A stretch of DNA of 64,000 nucleotides from Acetatifactor sp. (lineage in GTDB: Bacteria > Bacillota > Clostridia > Lachnospirales > Lachnospiraceae), in the NCBI GenBank assembly GCA_024693365.1, contig JAILLF010000036.1:1-64000 (forward strand). The letters are read 5' to 3'. The notes beneath the pieces are model-generated. The model did not search any database. It was not told where the DNA came from and saw nothing but the letters and a program-made list of their open reading frames with translations. The position numbers were made by a program, and so were the translations under genes. Shown here in pieces: positions 54,414 through 63,562 of the stretch. How positions within the stretch are numbered: position 1 is the first letter of the stretch; every line of letters starts with the position of its first letter.

Positions 54414-55940
54414 ATGCGGTATCTTGTGACTGGCGCAGAAATGAAGAGGCTGGATAAAGCCACGATGGAAAAAATTGGCATTCCATCGCTTGTTCTGATG
54501 GAAAGAGCCGCGCTTGAGAGCTTTTACGTGCTGAAGGAAAAAGGATTGGTAAAGCAAGGCGCTTATGCGCTGATCCTTGCCGGTTACGGCAATAACGGCG
54601 GTGATGGTCTTGCGTTGACCAGAATGCTCTGCGAGGCCGGCGTTCAGGTGGAAGTGTTGCCGGTGGGAGAGGAAGCGAAGGCGACGGAGTCCTGGCGTGT
54701 TCAAAAAAACATCTTAAACGCATATCCGGTTTGTTTCGTTAATACTCTGGAAGAGAAGGCATATGACTTTGTTATAGACGCGCTGTTTGGCGTTGGGCTC
54801 TCCAGAAATCTTTCCGGTGAATGGCTGCAAGCCATTGAAAAAGCGAATTTGTTAAAGGGAGTAAAGGTGGCATTAGACGTGCCAAGCGGCGTCTGCCCGG
54901 ACGACGGCCGGATCCTTGGAACGGCGTTTATGGCAGACTTTACCATAACGTTTGGATTTGAAAAATTGGGACTTTGGCTCTATCCGGGACGTGAACGAGC
55001 GGGTGAAATCATTCTAAGAGACGTGGGAATTTCGGAGCGGGCTTTTTTGGGGGAGGAGCCGGGGTGCTTTACTCTGGAAGATGAAATAAGTGAGTTGTTG
55101 CCCCAAAGGCGAAAAGATGGAAATAAAGGCACGTTTGGAAAGGCTTTGATCGTTGCCGGAGGCTTCCAGATGGCCGGAGCGGCAGTCCTGTGCGCGAAGG
55201 CATGTTATGGTGCGGGCGCGGGCATGGTAAAGGTAGTAACTGATCCGGGAAATCGCGTGATCGTTCAGGAGGTCGTGCCGGAAGCATTGTATGGATCGGT
55301 GGACGTCGAAAAAGAAATCCGCGATGCTTATGCATGGTGCGACGTCGCATGTATTGGTCCGGGGATTGGCAAGGGGGATTCCGCTGCGTCGACGCTTCGG
55401 TTTTTACTTGACCCGGCAGATGAGAAAATGCCTGGAAAACCTTTGGTCCTTGATGCAGACGCAATCAATCTGATCTCAGAATCAAGCGAATTATTACGTG
55501 CTCTTAAGCAGCAGGGAAAGCTTGGCAGGACGGTTATTCTTACGCCACACCTGCTTGAAATGCTTCGCTTGTGGAATGGACTTTTTGTGAATGAAAAAAT
55601 GGAACTGGCCCAGCTAAAGCTGGCAGTCAGGGAATGTGCCGGAAGGCTTTCAAAAGAATTAGGCGTGATCGTTGTTGCAAAGGATGCCCGTACCTTTATT
55701 TGTGCTGACGGGCGACCGGCATGCCTAAATCTTTCAGGAAATTCAGGAATGGCTACTGCGGGAAGCGGCGACGTCCTTGCCGGAATGATCACCGCATTTC
55801 TTGCACAGTCAAAGGGAACGGATGAAGACGCTTTTCTTTTGACGTGTAAGGCGGTTCGTTATCACGGGCTCATGGGTGAAAATGCCGCGAGGGGCAAGGG
55901 TGAGCATGGCGTGATGGCGAGAGATCTGATACCGCAGTGA
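54414..55940 (+). CDS. nnr: Bifunctional NAD(P)H-hydrate epimerase / ADP-dependent dehydratase
   Basis: 508 aa. The N-terminal YjeF-type epimerase domain (about 1-210) has AGYGNNGGDGLALTRML and DALFGVGLSR. The C-terminal ribokinase-like dehydratase (about 225-505) has GAGMVKVVT, GPGIGKGD, DADAINLI, TPHLLEMLRL and NSGMATAGSGDVLAGMI. It repairs hydrated NADH and NADPH. The ATG touches the rex stop. The C-terminus is followed 12 bases later by alr. In many Firmicutes acpS lies in this group; it is absent here. Confidence 0.95.
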   Translation: MRYLVTGAEMKRLDKATMEKIGIPSLVLMERAALESFYVLKEKGLVKQGAYALILAGYGNNGGDGLALTRMLCEAGVQVEVLPVGEEAKATESWRVQKNILNAYPVCFVNTLEEKAYDFVIDALFGVGLSRNLSGEWLQAIEKANLLKGVKVALDVPSGVCPDDGRILGTAFMADFTITFGFEKLGLWLYPGRERAGEIILRDVGISERAFLGEEPGCFTLEDEISELLPQRRKDGNKGTFGKALIVAGGFQMAGAAVLCAKACYGAGAGMVKVVTDPGNRVIVQEVVPEALYGSVDVEKEIRDAYAWCDVACIGPGIGKGDSAASTLRFLLDPADEKMPGKPLVLDADAINLISESSELLRALKQQGKLGRTVILTPHLLEMLRLWNGLFVNEKMELAQLKLAVRECAGRLSKELGVIVVAKDARTFICADGRPACLNLSGNSGMATAGSGDVLAGMITAFLAQSKGTDEDAFLLTCKAVRYHGLMGENAARGKGEHGVMARDLIPQ

Positions 55941-55952
55941 GAGGAGTTGGAA

Positions 55953-57134
55953 ATGTTGACAATTCGGGAATCCGTAGAAACCTATCAACGGGTGCGCGTG
56001 GACATTGATCTGGACGCAGCCGTGGAAAACATGAAAAACATGAAAAAGCATCTTCATCAAGAGACGAAGATGCTGGCCGTGATCAAAACGGACGGTTATG
56101 GCCACGGCGCGGCGCAGATTGCGGGAGTGTTGGAACCATTAGATTTTGTGTGGGGCTACGCGACGGCAACGCCGGAAGAGGCACATTTGCTTCGCGTCAG
56201 CGGGATCAAGAAACCGATATTGATCCTTGCATATACGTTTCCATACAGTTATCAAATGATGGCGGAGAATGAGATCCGTCCCGCCGTGTTCCGTGAAGAC
56301 ACGTTGGAGCAGTTGGAAAAGGCAGCCATTGCGTCTGGTAAAAATTTTAAGGTTCACGTCAAGGTTGACACAGGGATGGGAAGAATCGGCGTGGCGCCGG
56401 ACGAGACGGGACTTGCTTTTGTGGAAAAGCTTCTTCAGTATCCGCATTTGGAGCTGGAAGGCGTGTTTACGCATTTTGCCAGGGCGGACGAATATGACAA
56501 GGAGAATGCTCTTGAGCAACTGAGAAAATTTAATGCGTTCACCGGATCCGTCGAAAAGAAATTTGGAATCAAAATCCCGTTAAAGCACTGTTCTAACAGT
56601 GCTGGCATCTTGGAGATCACGGAGGCAAACCTGGATCTGGTGCGCGCAGGCATCACGCTGTACGGATTATATCCTTCCGATGAGGTGAGTAAGGACGTTG
56701 TGCCGCTAAAACCGGTACTTAGCCTGCACAGTCACGTGGTATACGTGAAGGACGTAATGCCGGGACAGAGCATCAGCTACGGCGGAACCTTTACGGCAGA
56801 TCGCCCCATGCGAGTGGCCACCATTCCGGTAGGCTACGGAGACGGCTATCCAAGAAGCCTTTCGTCCAAAGGCTTTGTCCTGATCCGCGGGAAAAAGGCG
56901 CCAATACTTGGCAGGGTTTGCATGGACCAATTCATGGTGGACGTAAGCGAGATCAAGGATTGTGAAAACGGCGATGAAGTGACGCTGATCGGAGACGGGA
57001 TCACGGCGGAACTCCTGGGCGATCTCTCAGGCAGGTTTAATTATGAGCTTGTTTGCGATCTGGGAAAGAGAATTCCCAGGGTATTTTACGTGAATGGTGA
57101 ACCAGTGGCCGTCAGAGATTATTATCAGGATTAA
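55953..57134 (+). CDS. alr: Alanine racemase
   Basis: 393 aa from the ATG at 55953 (GAGGAG 6 bases upstream; a TTG at 55947 is inferior). The PLP lysine is in MLAVIKTDGYGHG (about 46) and the catalytic tyrosine in GQSISYGGTFTA (about 270). HCSNSAG, VRAGITLYGLYP and GRVCMDQFMVDVS complete the family pattern. It provides D-alanine for peptidoglycan. The pair alr-mazF is conserved in Firmicutes. Confidence 0.97.
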   Translation: MLTIRESVETYQRVRVDIDLDAAVENMKNMKKHLHQETKMLAVIKTDGYGHGAAQIAGVLEPLDFVWGYATATPEEAHLLRVSGIKKPILILAYTFPYSYQMMAENEIRPAVFREDTLEQLEKAAIASGKNFKVHVKVDTGMGRIGVAPDETGLAFVEKLLQYPHLELEGVFTHFARADEYDKENALEQLRKFNAFTGSVEKKFGIKIPLKHCSNSAGILEITEANLDLVRAGITLYGLYPSDEVSKDVVPLKPVLSLHSHVVYVKDVMPGQSISYGGTFTADRPMRVATIPVGYGDGYPRSLSSKGFVLIRGKKAPILGRVCMDQFMVDVSEIKDCENGDEVTLIGDGITAELLGDLSGRFNYELVCDLGKRIPRVFYVNGEPVAVRDYYQD

Positions 57135-57204
57135 AGAATCACGTATACCTCAGAGAAATATGTAAAGACTATCCATGACGTCATTTATGATAAGTGGAGG
57201 TTTT

Positions 57205-57546
57205 ATGAGAAGAGGAGACGTGTATTACGCTGACTTAAGACCGGTGGTGGGATCGGAACAGGGAGGGATCAGGCCCGTTTTGATCGTTCAGAACGACGTG
57301 GGCAACAGGCACAGCCCGACCGTGATCATTGCCGCAATCACCAGCAGGATGAATAAGGCAAAGCTGCCGACGCACATTGAGATCAGCTCCGGAAGCTATG
57401 ACGTGGAGAGAGATTCCGTGGTGCTTTTGGAACAGCTTCGGACCATTGACAAAAAGAGACTTCGCGATAAGGTTTGTCATCTTGAAGGAGAAGTCATGCA
57501 GAGAATCGACAGGGCGCTTCGGATCAGTTTAGAGCTTTCTACATAA
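57205..57546 (+). CDS. MazF/PemK-family endoribonuclease (NdoA type)
   Basis: 113 aa from the ATG at 57205 (GTGGAGG upstream); the longer frame has no ribosome site. The family fold is clear: [46 protein letters not shown] and [13 protein letters not shown]. MazF toxins cut single-stranded RNA at short sequences. In Bacillus the antitoxin ndoAI sits between alr and ndoA; here the 70-base gap (57135-57204) cannot encode one, so the toxin appears without its partner. It may be neutralised by an antitoxin elsewhere or act as a regulator. Confidence 0.92.
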   Translation: MRRGDVYYADLRPVVGSEQGGIRPVLIVQNDVGNRHSPTVIIAAITSRMNKAKLPTHIEISSGSYDVERDSVVLLEQLRTIDKKRLRDKVCHLEGEVMQRIDRALRISLELST

Positions 57547-57584
57547 GAATGTGGACAAAATAAAAGATACAAACAGAAAAAATC

Positions 57585-57613
57585 TTGAAGAATATAAGAA
57601 ATAACGTTATACT
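57585..57613 (+). promoter_or_regulatory. Promoter of yebC
   Basis: TTGAAG (57585-57590), 17 bases, TATACT (57608-57613). Leader of about 53 bases. Confidence 0.75.
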
Positions 57614-57672
57614 AAAGGGTAAGTTTGTTTCAGAAAACAAAAAACATATAGGAAAAAAAGGAGTAACGTACC

Positions 57673-58401
57673 ATGTCAGGACATTCCAAATTTGCTAACA
57701 TTAAGCATAAAAAGGAGAAGAACGATGCTGCTAAGGGTAAGATTTTTACCATTATCGGCCGTGAGATTGCCGTAGCCGTAAAGGAAGGCGGTCCGGATCC
57801 CAATAATAACTTTAAGCTTGCAACCGTAATCGCAAAGGCAAAGGCTAACAACATGCCTAATGATACCATTGAGCGCGGCATCAAGAAGGCTGCGGGCGAC
57901 GTGGGCAGCGTGAACTATAAATACGTGACCTACGAAGGATACGGTCCTAATGGCATTGCGATTATTGTGGATGCGCTGACTGACAATACGAACCGTACCG
58001 CTGCAAACGTAAGAAGCGCTTTTACCAAAGGTCAGGGTAACATTGGCACTCCCGGTTGCGTGTCCTTCATGTTTGACAAGAAGGGCCAGATCATCATCGA
58101 CAAGGAAGAATGCGACATGGAAGCTGATGACTTGATGATGATCGCATTGGATGCCGGAGCAGAGGATTTCAGTGAGGAAGAGGACAGCTTCGAAGTATTG
58201 ACGGATCCCGATTCCTTTGAACAGGTCAGAAAGAGTCTGGAGGATGCGGGAATCCCCATGATGAGCGCTGAAGTGACCATGATTCCCCAGAACTACGTGG
58301 AACTCACGGATGAGACTGCAATCAAAAACCTTCAGAGAACGCTTGACATTCTGGACGAGGATGATGATGTTCAGGCAGTTTATCATAACTGGGATGAGTA
58401 A
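57673..58401 (+). CDS. yebC: YebC/PmpR-family (TACO1-like) protein
   Basis: 242 aa, family-typical. Opening MSGHSKFANIKHKKEKNDAAK, then GPDPNNNFKLA, MPNDTIERGIKKAAGD, YEGYGPNGIAI and NRTAANVRSAFTKGQGN are all diagnostic. Members have been described as transcription regulators and, more recently, as factors easing translation of proline-rich stretches. Single gene with its own promoter; metY follows 39 bases later. Confidence 0.95.
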   Translation: MSGHSKFANIKHKKEKNDAAKGKIFTIIGREIAVAVKEGGPDPNNNFKLATVIAKAKANNMPNDTIERGIKKAAGDVGSVNYKYVTYEGYGPNGIAIIVDALTDNTNRTAANVRSAFTKGQGNIGTPGCVSFMFDKKGQIIIDKEECDMEADDLMMIALDAGAEDFSEEEDSFEVLTDPDSFEQVRKSLEDAGIPMMSAEVTMIPQNYVELTDETAIKNLQRTLDILDEDDDVQAVYHNWDE

Positions 58402-58440
58402 GGAATTGAAATCAATTTGTTGTTGATACGGAGGAGAAAA

Positions 58441-59724
58441 ATGGACAATCAATATAGAATTGAGACAAAATGCGTACAATCAGGTTGGCAGCCCAAGAAT
58501 GGCGAACCCAGGGTACTCCCCATTTACCAGAGCACGACGTTCAAGTATGAGACCTCAGAGCAGATGGGAAGACTGTTTGATCTTGAGGAAAGCGGATATT
58601 TCTACACCAGACTGCAGAATCCTACCAATGATTTTGTCGCTCAAAAAATCTGTGACCTGGAGGGCGGCGTGGCAGCCATGCTGACCAGCTCCGGTCAGGC
58701 AGCAAATTATTATGCCGTATTCAACATCTGTGAGGTTGGAGACCACTGCATTATGTCTGCTTCCGTATACGGAGGTACGTTTAACCTCCTGACCGTAACT
58801 ATGAAGAAGATGGGCATCGAGTGTACGGTGGTGGATCCTGACCTTCCCGAAGAAGAGCTTGCGAAGGCTTTTCGTCCGAATACAAAGTGCGTGATCGCAG
58901 AGACGATTGCGAATCCCACAAACGTAATCCTGGACATCGAAAAATTCGCAAACGTTGCACATGCCCACGGAGTTCCCCTGATTGTGGACAATACCTTTGC
59001 GACGCCGATCAACTGCCGCCCGTTTGAATGGGGAGCAGATATAGTTACTCATTCCACGACGAAATACATGGATGGGCATGCGATGGCAGTCGGCGGATGC
59101 CTTGTAGATTCCGGTAACTTTGACTGGGAAAAATATGCTGACAAGTACCCTGGACTCACGACTCCGGATGAATCCTATCATGGGATCACTTACACCAAGA
59201 AGTTTGGAAAGGGCGCCTATATCACGAAGGCAACCGCACAGCTGATGAGAGACCTTGGATCCATTCAGTCCCCCCAGAATGCATTCCTTTTGAACATTGG
59301 ACTGGAATCCCTGGCTCTTCGCGTGGAAAGACATTGTTCCAATGCTCAGAAAGTGGCAGAATTCCTGGAGGCACATGAGAAGGTTGCGTGGGTAAATTAT
59401 GCTGGATTAAAGAGCAATAAGTATCATGCGCTTGCCCAGAAGTATCTTCCGAAGGGAACCTGCGGCGTTATTTCCTTTGGGTTAAAGGGAGGACGCAAAC
59501 AGTCAGAGGCTTTGATGGATCACTTAAAGCTTGCCGCGATCGTAACGCACGTTGCTGATGCAAGAACTTGCGTACTTCATCCGGCGAGTCATACGCACCG
59601 TCAGATGACCGACGAGCAGCTTCGCGATGCAGGAATTGCTCCGGAACTAATTAGATTTTCCGTTGGTATTGAGAACGTAGAAGATATTATCGCTGACCTG
59701 GAGCAGGCGCTGGCTCAGGTTTAA
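58441..59724 (+). CDS. metY: O-acetylhomoserine sulfhydrylase-type PLP enzyme
   Basis: 427 aa from the ATG at 58441 (ACGGAGGAG upstream). Cys/Met metabolism PLP family: YTRLQNPTNDFVAQKI, SSGQAANYYAVFNI, IVDNTFATP and the PLP lysine in HSTTKYMDGHAMAVGG. The length and the ending HTHRQMTDEQLRDAGI fit O-acetylhomoserine aminocarboxypropyltransferase, making homocysteine from O-acetylhomoserine and sulfide. Cystathionine or methionine gamma-lyase is the alternative and cannot be excluded by eye. No S-box or T-box was recognised in the short upstream gap. Confidence 0.85.
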   Translation: MDNQYRIETKCVQSGWQPKNGEPRVLPIYQSTTFKYETSEQMGRLFDLEESGYFYTRLQNPTNDFVAQKICDLEGGVAAMLTSSGQAANYYAVFNICEVGDHCIMSASVYGGTFNLLTVTMKKMGIECTVVDPDLPEEELAKAFRPNTKCVIAETIANPTNVILDIEKFANVAHAHGVPLIVDNTFATPINCRPFEWGADIVTHSTTKYMDGHAMAVGGCLVDSGNFDWEKYADKYPGLTTPDESYHGITYTKKFGKGAYITKATAQLMRDLGSIQSPQNAFLLNIGLESLALRVERHCSNAQKVAEFLEAHEKVAWVNYAGLKSNKYHALAQKYLPKGTCGVISFGLKGGRKQSEALMDHLKLAAIVTHVADARTCVLHPASHTHRQMTDEQLRDAGIAPELIRFSVGIENVEDIIADLEQALAQV

Positions 59725-59734
59725 AGGAGTACAA

Positions 59735-60706
59735 ATGGAGAAACTGGCGATCGTCGTACCCTGCTATAACGAAGAAGAGGTGCTAAAAATCGCATCGAAA
59801 ACGCTTCGTGAAGTATTGGATGACTTGGTCAAAAAGGGAAAAATTGCCGAAGAGAGCTTTATTCTGTTCGTTAATGACGGAAGTAAGGACCGGACGTGGG
59901 AACTTATAGAGGAAGAACACAGGGAGTTCCCAAAGAGGGTTTGCGGCGTAAAGCTGGCAGGCAACGTGGGACATCAATATGCGCTCACGGCAGGCCTGAT
60001 CACGGCAAAGGATCTCAGTGACGTCACCGTCTCCATTGATGCTGACCTGCAGGATGACGTGACCGTGATCGAAGAGATGATCGATCAGTTTCATGCGGGA
60101 AATGACATTGTTTACGGCGTTAGAAAAGAAAGAAAAACGGATACGTTTTTCAAACGTACCACCGCACAGTGTTTTTACAAGCTGATGAACTTTATGGGCG
60201 TGAAATCCGTATATAATCATGCGGATTTCCGTCTGATGAGTAAGAGGGCCGTGGAGGAATTCTCCAAATATCAGGAGAATAACCTATACCTTAGGGGCAT
60301 TGTCCCGCTGATCGGTTATCAGACGGAAAAAGTCTATTATGACCGCAAGGAACGAGTGGCGGGAGAATCCAAGTACCCCCTAAAGAAGATGTTGGCGCTT
60401 GCGTTTAACGGGATTTCTTCTTTTAGCGTAAAACCGATTTCCATGGTGCTTGGTCTGGGATTTGTTATCGTCTTTCTTTCCGTGATCGCCGCGATCTATG
60501 CATTGATCTCATATTTTACGGGAAACGTGGAACCGGGATGGACGTCACTGATCTTATCCGTTTGGTTTTTGGGCGGATTAAATCTTTTGGCGATTGGCCT
60601 GGTTGGTCAATACATTGGAAAAATCTATATGGAAGTAAAACACAGGCCGAGATACAACGTTGAAAAAGTTCTGTCCTCTGAAACGGAAACTGATGACGCG
60701 CATTGA
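59735..60706 (+). CDS. Polyprenyl-phosphate glycosyltransferase, family 2 (GtrB/DPM1-like)
   Basis: 323 aa, ATG after AAAGGAG. GT-A domain: VVPCYNEEEVL, FVNDGSKDRTWELI, AGNVGHQYALTAGLI, SIDADLQDD (the DXD region) and a conserved HADFRLMSKRAV. Two membrane helices follow at about 237-260 and 272-295, typical of GtrB-like enzymes that make polyprenyl-phosphate sugars on the cytosolic face. The lipid-linked sugar would feed a GT-C enzyme such as the neighbour at 60735 or the one at 18280. Confidence 0.9.
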   Translation: MEKLAIVVPCYNEEEVLKIASKTLREVLDDLVKKGKIAEESFILFVNDGSKDRTWELIEEEHREFPKRVCGVKLAGNVGHQYALTAGLITAKDLSDVTVSIDADLQDDVTVIEEMIDQFHAGNDIVYGVRKERKTDTFFKRTTAQCFYKLMNFMGVKSVYNHADFRLMSKRAVEEFSKYQENNLYLRGIVPLIGYQTEKVYYDRKERVAGESKYPLKKMLALAFNGISSFSVKPISMVLGLGFVIVFLSVIAAIYALISYFTGNVEPGWTSLILSVWFLGGLNLLAIGLVGQYIGKIYMEVKHRPRYNVEKVLSSETETDDAH

Positions 60707-60734
60707 ACACGCTTAGACGGGAGCCGGAATACAA

Positions 60735-63374
60735 ATGAGTTGGAAAAGAACAAAACTTAGTTACGCCCTATGGATGATTTTGGTTGTGATGACCTGCGTG
60801 GTTGGATATTATGCCACGTTTGGTTTTTGCGTTCAGTTTGGACTGCAGGGAACGGTCATATTGGGAATTTATGCGGGAGTCCTTCTTTTTGGAGGACTTT
60901 TTAGCGTTTTGGCGTTTCGTTTGAAACAAAAATGGAATGGGAAAGCAGGAGAGGGTAAAATTCTTTATTTGATCCTTGAAATCCTCTTTTTTCTTGCAAT
61001 CGCAGGCTGCGGCATTTTTTTGCGCTTAAAGTATTTGCCCAATGCGCAACCGGGAGCATTATATCAGCTTTCCACGATTCGCCAGGGTGAGACGATGCCA
61101 GACGTCTTTGTAGGCGCGGAAGACGTTTACGTCAGGATTCTGCACCTGATTTGTTTTTGGTTTGGCAATACGCCTTATTTTTGCATTAGATTCCAATTGA
61201 TTTTGAACGTGTTGGCAGGCGTGACGTGGTTCTTTGCCGTTCGGAAACTTGCTGGCAGATTGCCGGCACTTGTGTTTTCGGGATTCTATTTTCTGCATCA
61301 GTTTGTCGCCTATGGAGCGGTGGTTCTGTCCGCAGAATCTTTGACCTTCCTCATCTATGGCCTTGGACTGCTCTTGGCTGGTACTTACTTAAAAGACAAA
61401 AAACATGCCATTTGGCTTAGCATTTTAACCGGCATTGTCATCGGCATTGCGGGCTATTTTGACGTGTTTTGTTTTACCCTGTTGTTCGTGGCATGTTCCG
61501 TTTGGCATTTAGACGACAAAAAAGAAAGATGGGTATCCATGCTTCTTCTTTTCCCGAGTTGCATTTTGGGATTCTTTGCCAGTATTTTTGTGAAATTCCT
61601 GACGACGGGAAAAGGATATGGCGAAGTACTGGGTAAATGGGCGCAATGCTTCCGTCCCAAGACCATTCTAACGACGCAGATAAATGATTATTTCTGGTAT
61701 TCCTTTGAAGGTTACTGGGGAACATGGTTAAGCGTGGCCTGCATTATCTGTTTGACCATTGCCGTTTTTGGTTTCCTGATGAAAAGCGGCAGAGAGAAAC
61801 TAAGCCCTTGGATTGGAATTCTTTTTGCGACGTTTGTCATGGTAGTTTTCCAAGTAAACGCCATCTACTATTATCTGCAAACGGGTGATATGGCAAATCG
61901 AGTAATGGACGTTCCGTTTGACGGGACCCTTTTGTTCCTTTCCTGTCTGTTTATACTTGCGGGAATTGGAGTAGAGGCAATCTTTGCAAGTGAAGAAGAG
62001 TCTGCAAAAGTACAAGAAAGTGCAGAGACGGTAGAAGAAAAAGAGGTTGAAGGTGATTCTAAGGAGTCTGTGCAAAGCGTTGAAGACGCTAATGAAGAAA
62101 AAGCAGATGATGGAGAATTAGAAGTAATCGAACTAGACGATAGTTTGCCGGAAAAGGATGAAGAAGAGAAGCCTGAGCAGGTTGAAATTGAGCCGGCGGA
62201 GATTAAATCAGAGGAGATCAAACGGGAAGAAATCAAAGAGGAAGAATTAAAATTCGAGGTGATCAAAGCTGAAGAGCTGAAACGAGAAGAGAGTAGGCTG
62301 GAAGAGATCAAGATCGAAGAGACTAAGCTGGAAGATCAAAAGCCCGAAGATCAAAAGCCCGAAGATCAGAAGCCCGAAGAGGCCAAGTTTGAAGTGATTA
62401 AACTTGAAGAACCTAATCCGGAAGAAATAAAGTCCGAAAAGATTAAATCAAAAGAATCTAAGCATCAAGAGTTTATGATGGAAGAGCCTAAACCTGAAGA
62501 GCCTAAACTTGAAGAGCCTAAACCTGAAGAGATCAAACAGGAAAAGAATAAACAAGAAGAGCTTAAACAGGAGGGGATCCAATCTGAAAAGCAGGAACAA
62601 GAAGAGGCTGAGCCGGAACGTATTGCAAAGGCGGAACCGAAACCCAAAAAGTCAATTCCAGAAAGGATTAAGGATTTTAAGGAAAATTACAGGAATAGAT
62701 TGGTTTACTACATTGAGCATCCTGCTGAGATGGAAAAAAAGAACGTTATTGTGAGGGTTCTCTTCGAACGGGCCAAGAAGAAATATGAAACGCGGAAGGA
62801 AATGGAGAGGGTAATGAATACCCTGATATCCCTTTCGGAAGATCACATTGTATGGACGGATGGAGTAAGAACCAAGCAGAGCGCACCGCGCCCTGACAGT
62901 AAGATTGTAACCGCGCCGAAGGTTCAGTCTGAAGTTCCCAAGGAAGAAGAGGCAAAGGTTCAACCTGTCAAGGCGGAAGAATCAAAGCCTGAGGCCGTCA
63001 AGGCAGAAGGGCCAAAACCTGAGACCGCAAAGCCTGAGGCCGTCAAGGCGGAAGAATCAAAGCCTGAGGCGGTAAAGCCTGAGGCCGTCAAGGCAGAAGG
63101 ACCAAAACCTGAGACCGTAAAGCCTGAGGCCGTCAAGGCAGAAGGACCCAAACCTGAGACCGTAAAGCCTGAGGCCGTCAAAGCAGAAGAATCAAAGCCT
63201 GAGGCAGTAAATTTTGGGTTGACAAAATTGGAAGAGATGGAGCCCAAGATGCAAGAGCCGGAAAAGAAGCCGGAGCCGCTTCATAATCCACTGCCTGAAC
63301 CGAAAAAGCACGTGGCGACCGTCATGGACTATGATTACGAAGTTTCCGACGATGATGATTATGATTTTGAATAG
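60735..63374 (+). CDS. GT-C-like membrane protein with a long repetitive Lys/Glu/Pro tail
   Basis: 879 aa. The first 420 residues hold about ten membrane helices arranged like GT39/PMT-type glycosyltransferases (AEDVYVRILHLICFWFG, YFCIRFQLILNVLAGVTWFF, LPALVFSGFYFL), but no clear catalytic acidic pair is visible. Residues about 420-640 are almost entirely repeats of EEIKxEE and KPEEPKLEEP. A conserved-looking island (about 640-715: IPERIKDFKENYRNRLVYYI to DHIVWTDGVR) precedes five 15-residue repeats of KPEAVKAEGPKPETV. The end MDYDYEVSDDDDYDFE is very acidic. Domain order suggests a membrane enzyme with a cytoplasmic tail. It follows the GT2 gene by 28 bases. Confidence 0.6.
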   Translation: MSWKRTKLSYALWMILVVMTCVVGYYATFGFCVQFGLQGTVILGIYAGVLLFGGLFSVLAFRLKQKWNGKAGEGKILYLILEILFFLAIAGCGIFLRLKYLPNAQPGALYQLSTIRQGETMPDVFVGAEDVYVRILHLICFWFGNTPYFCIRFQLILNVLAGVTWFFAVRKLAGRLPALVFSGFYFLHQFVAYGAVVLSAESLTFLIYGLGLLLAGTYLKDKKHAIWLSILTGIVIGIAGYFDVFCFTLLFVACSVWHLDDKKERWVSMLLLFPSCILGFFASIFVKFLTTGKGYGEVLGKWAQCFRPKTILTTQINDYFWYSFEGYWGTWLSVACIICLTIAVFGFLMKSGREKLSPWIGILFATFVMVVFQVNAIYYYLQTGDMANRVMDVPFDGTLLFLSCLFILAGIGVEAIFASEEESAKVQESAETVEEKEVEGDSKESVQSVEDANEEKADDGELEVIELDDSLPEKDEEEKPEQVEIEPAEIKSEEIKREEIKEEELKFEVIKAEELKREESRLEEIKIEETKLEDQKPEDQKPEDQKPEEAKFEVIKLEEPNPEEIKSEKIKSKESKHQEFMMEEPKPEEPKLEEPKPEEIKQEKNKQEELKQEGIQSEKQEQEEAEPERIAKAEPKPKKSIPERIKDFKENYRNRLVYYIEHPAEMEKKNVIVRVLFERAKKKYETRKEMERVMNTLISLSEDHIVWTDGVRTKQSAPRPDSKIVTAPKVQSEVPKEEEAKVQPVKAEESKPEAVKAEGPKPETAKPEAVKAEESKPEAVKPEAVKAEGPKPETVKPEAVKAEGPKPETVKPEAVKAEESKPEAVNFGLTKLEEMEPKMQEPEKKPEPLHNPLPEPKKHVATVMDYDYEVSDDDDYDFE
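62985..63209. repeat. Five 45-bp tandem repeats inside the tail of the GT-C-like gene
   Basis: Units begin at 62985, 63030, 63075, 63120 and 63165, each starting AAGCCTGAGG and encoding 15 residues of the KPEAVKAEGPKPETV type. Units 3 and 4 differ by a single base. A likely site of copy-number variation that keeps the reading frame. Confidence 0.9.
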
Positions 63375-63402
63375 CGCGAGGGCTCCTAGCCCTTGCGTTT
63401 TT
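63375..63402 (+). terminator. Terminator after the GT-C-like gene
   Basis: CGCGAGGGCT (63375-63384) pairs with AGCCCTTGCG (63388-63397), loop CCT, followed by TTTTT. Confidence 0.9.
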
Positions 63403-63452
63403 CATGCCATGAAAAATAAGGCGAAAGTAAGCACTTACGTTTCAAAAAACAA

Positions 63453-63481
63453 GTGACAAGAGCACATAGAAATGATATAAT
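63453..63481 (+). promoter_or_regulatory. Promoter of ftsK
   Basis: GTGACA (63453-63458), 17 bases, a consensus TATAAT (63476-63481) with a TGA extension. Leader of about 75 bases to the ATG at 63563. Confidence 0.8.
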
Positions 63482-63562
63482 ACTAAAAGTGCATTCATTA
63501 GGCTTGCCCTACAGGCAGGCATTTTGTTGTGAAAAAGTATGGAATAAGAGGTAGTTTACGTC

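Noticed and set aside
57135..57204. Antitoxin gene before the mazF-type gene
   Set aside because: The gap has no open frame with a ribosome site of useful length.
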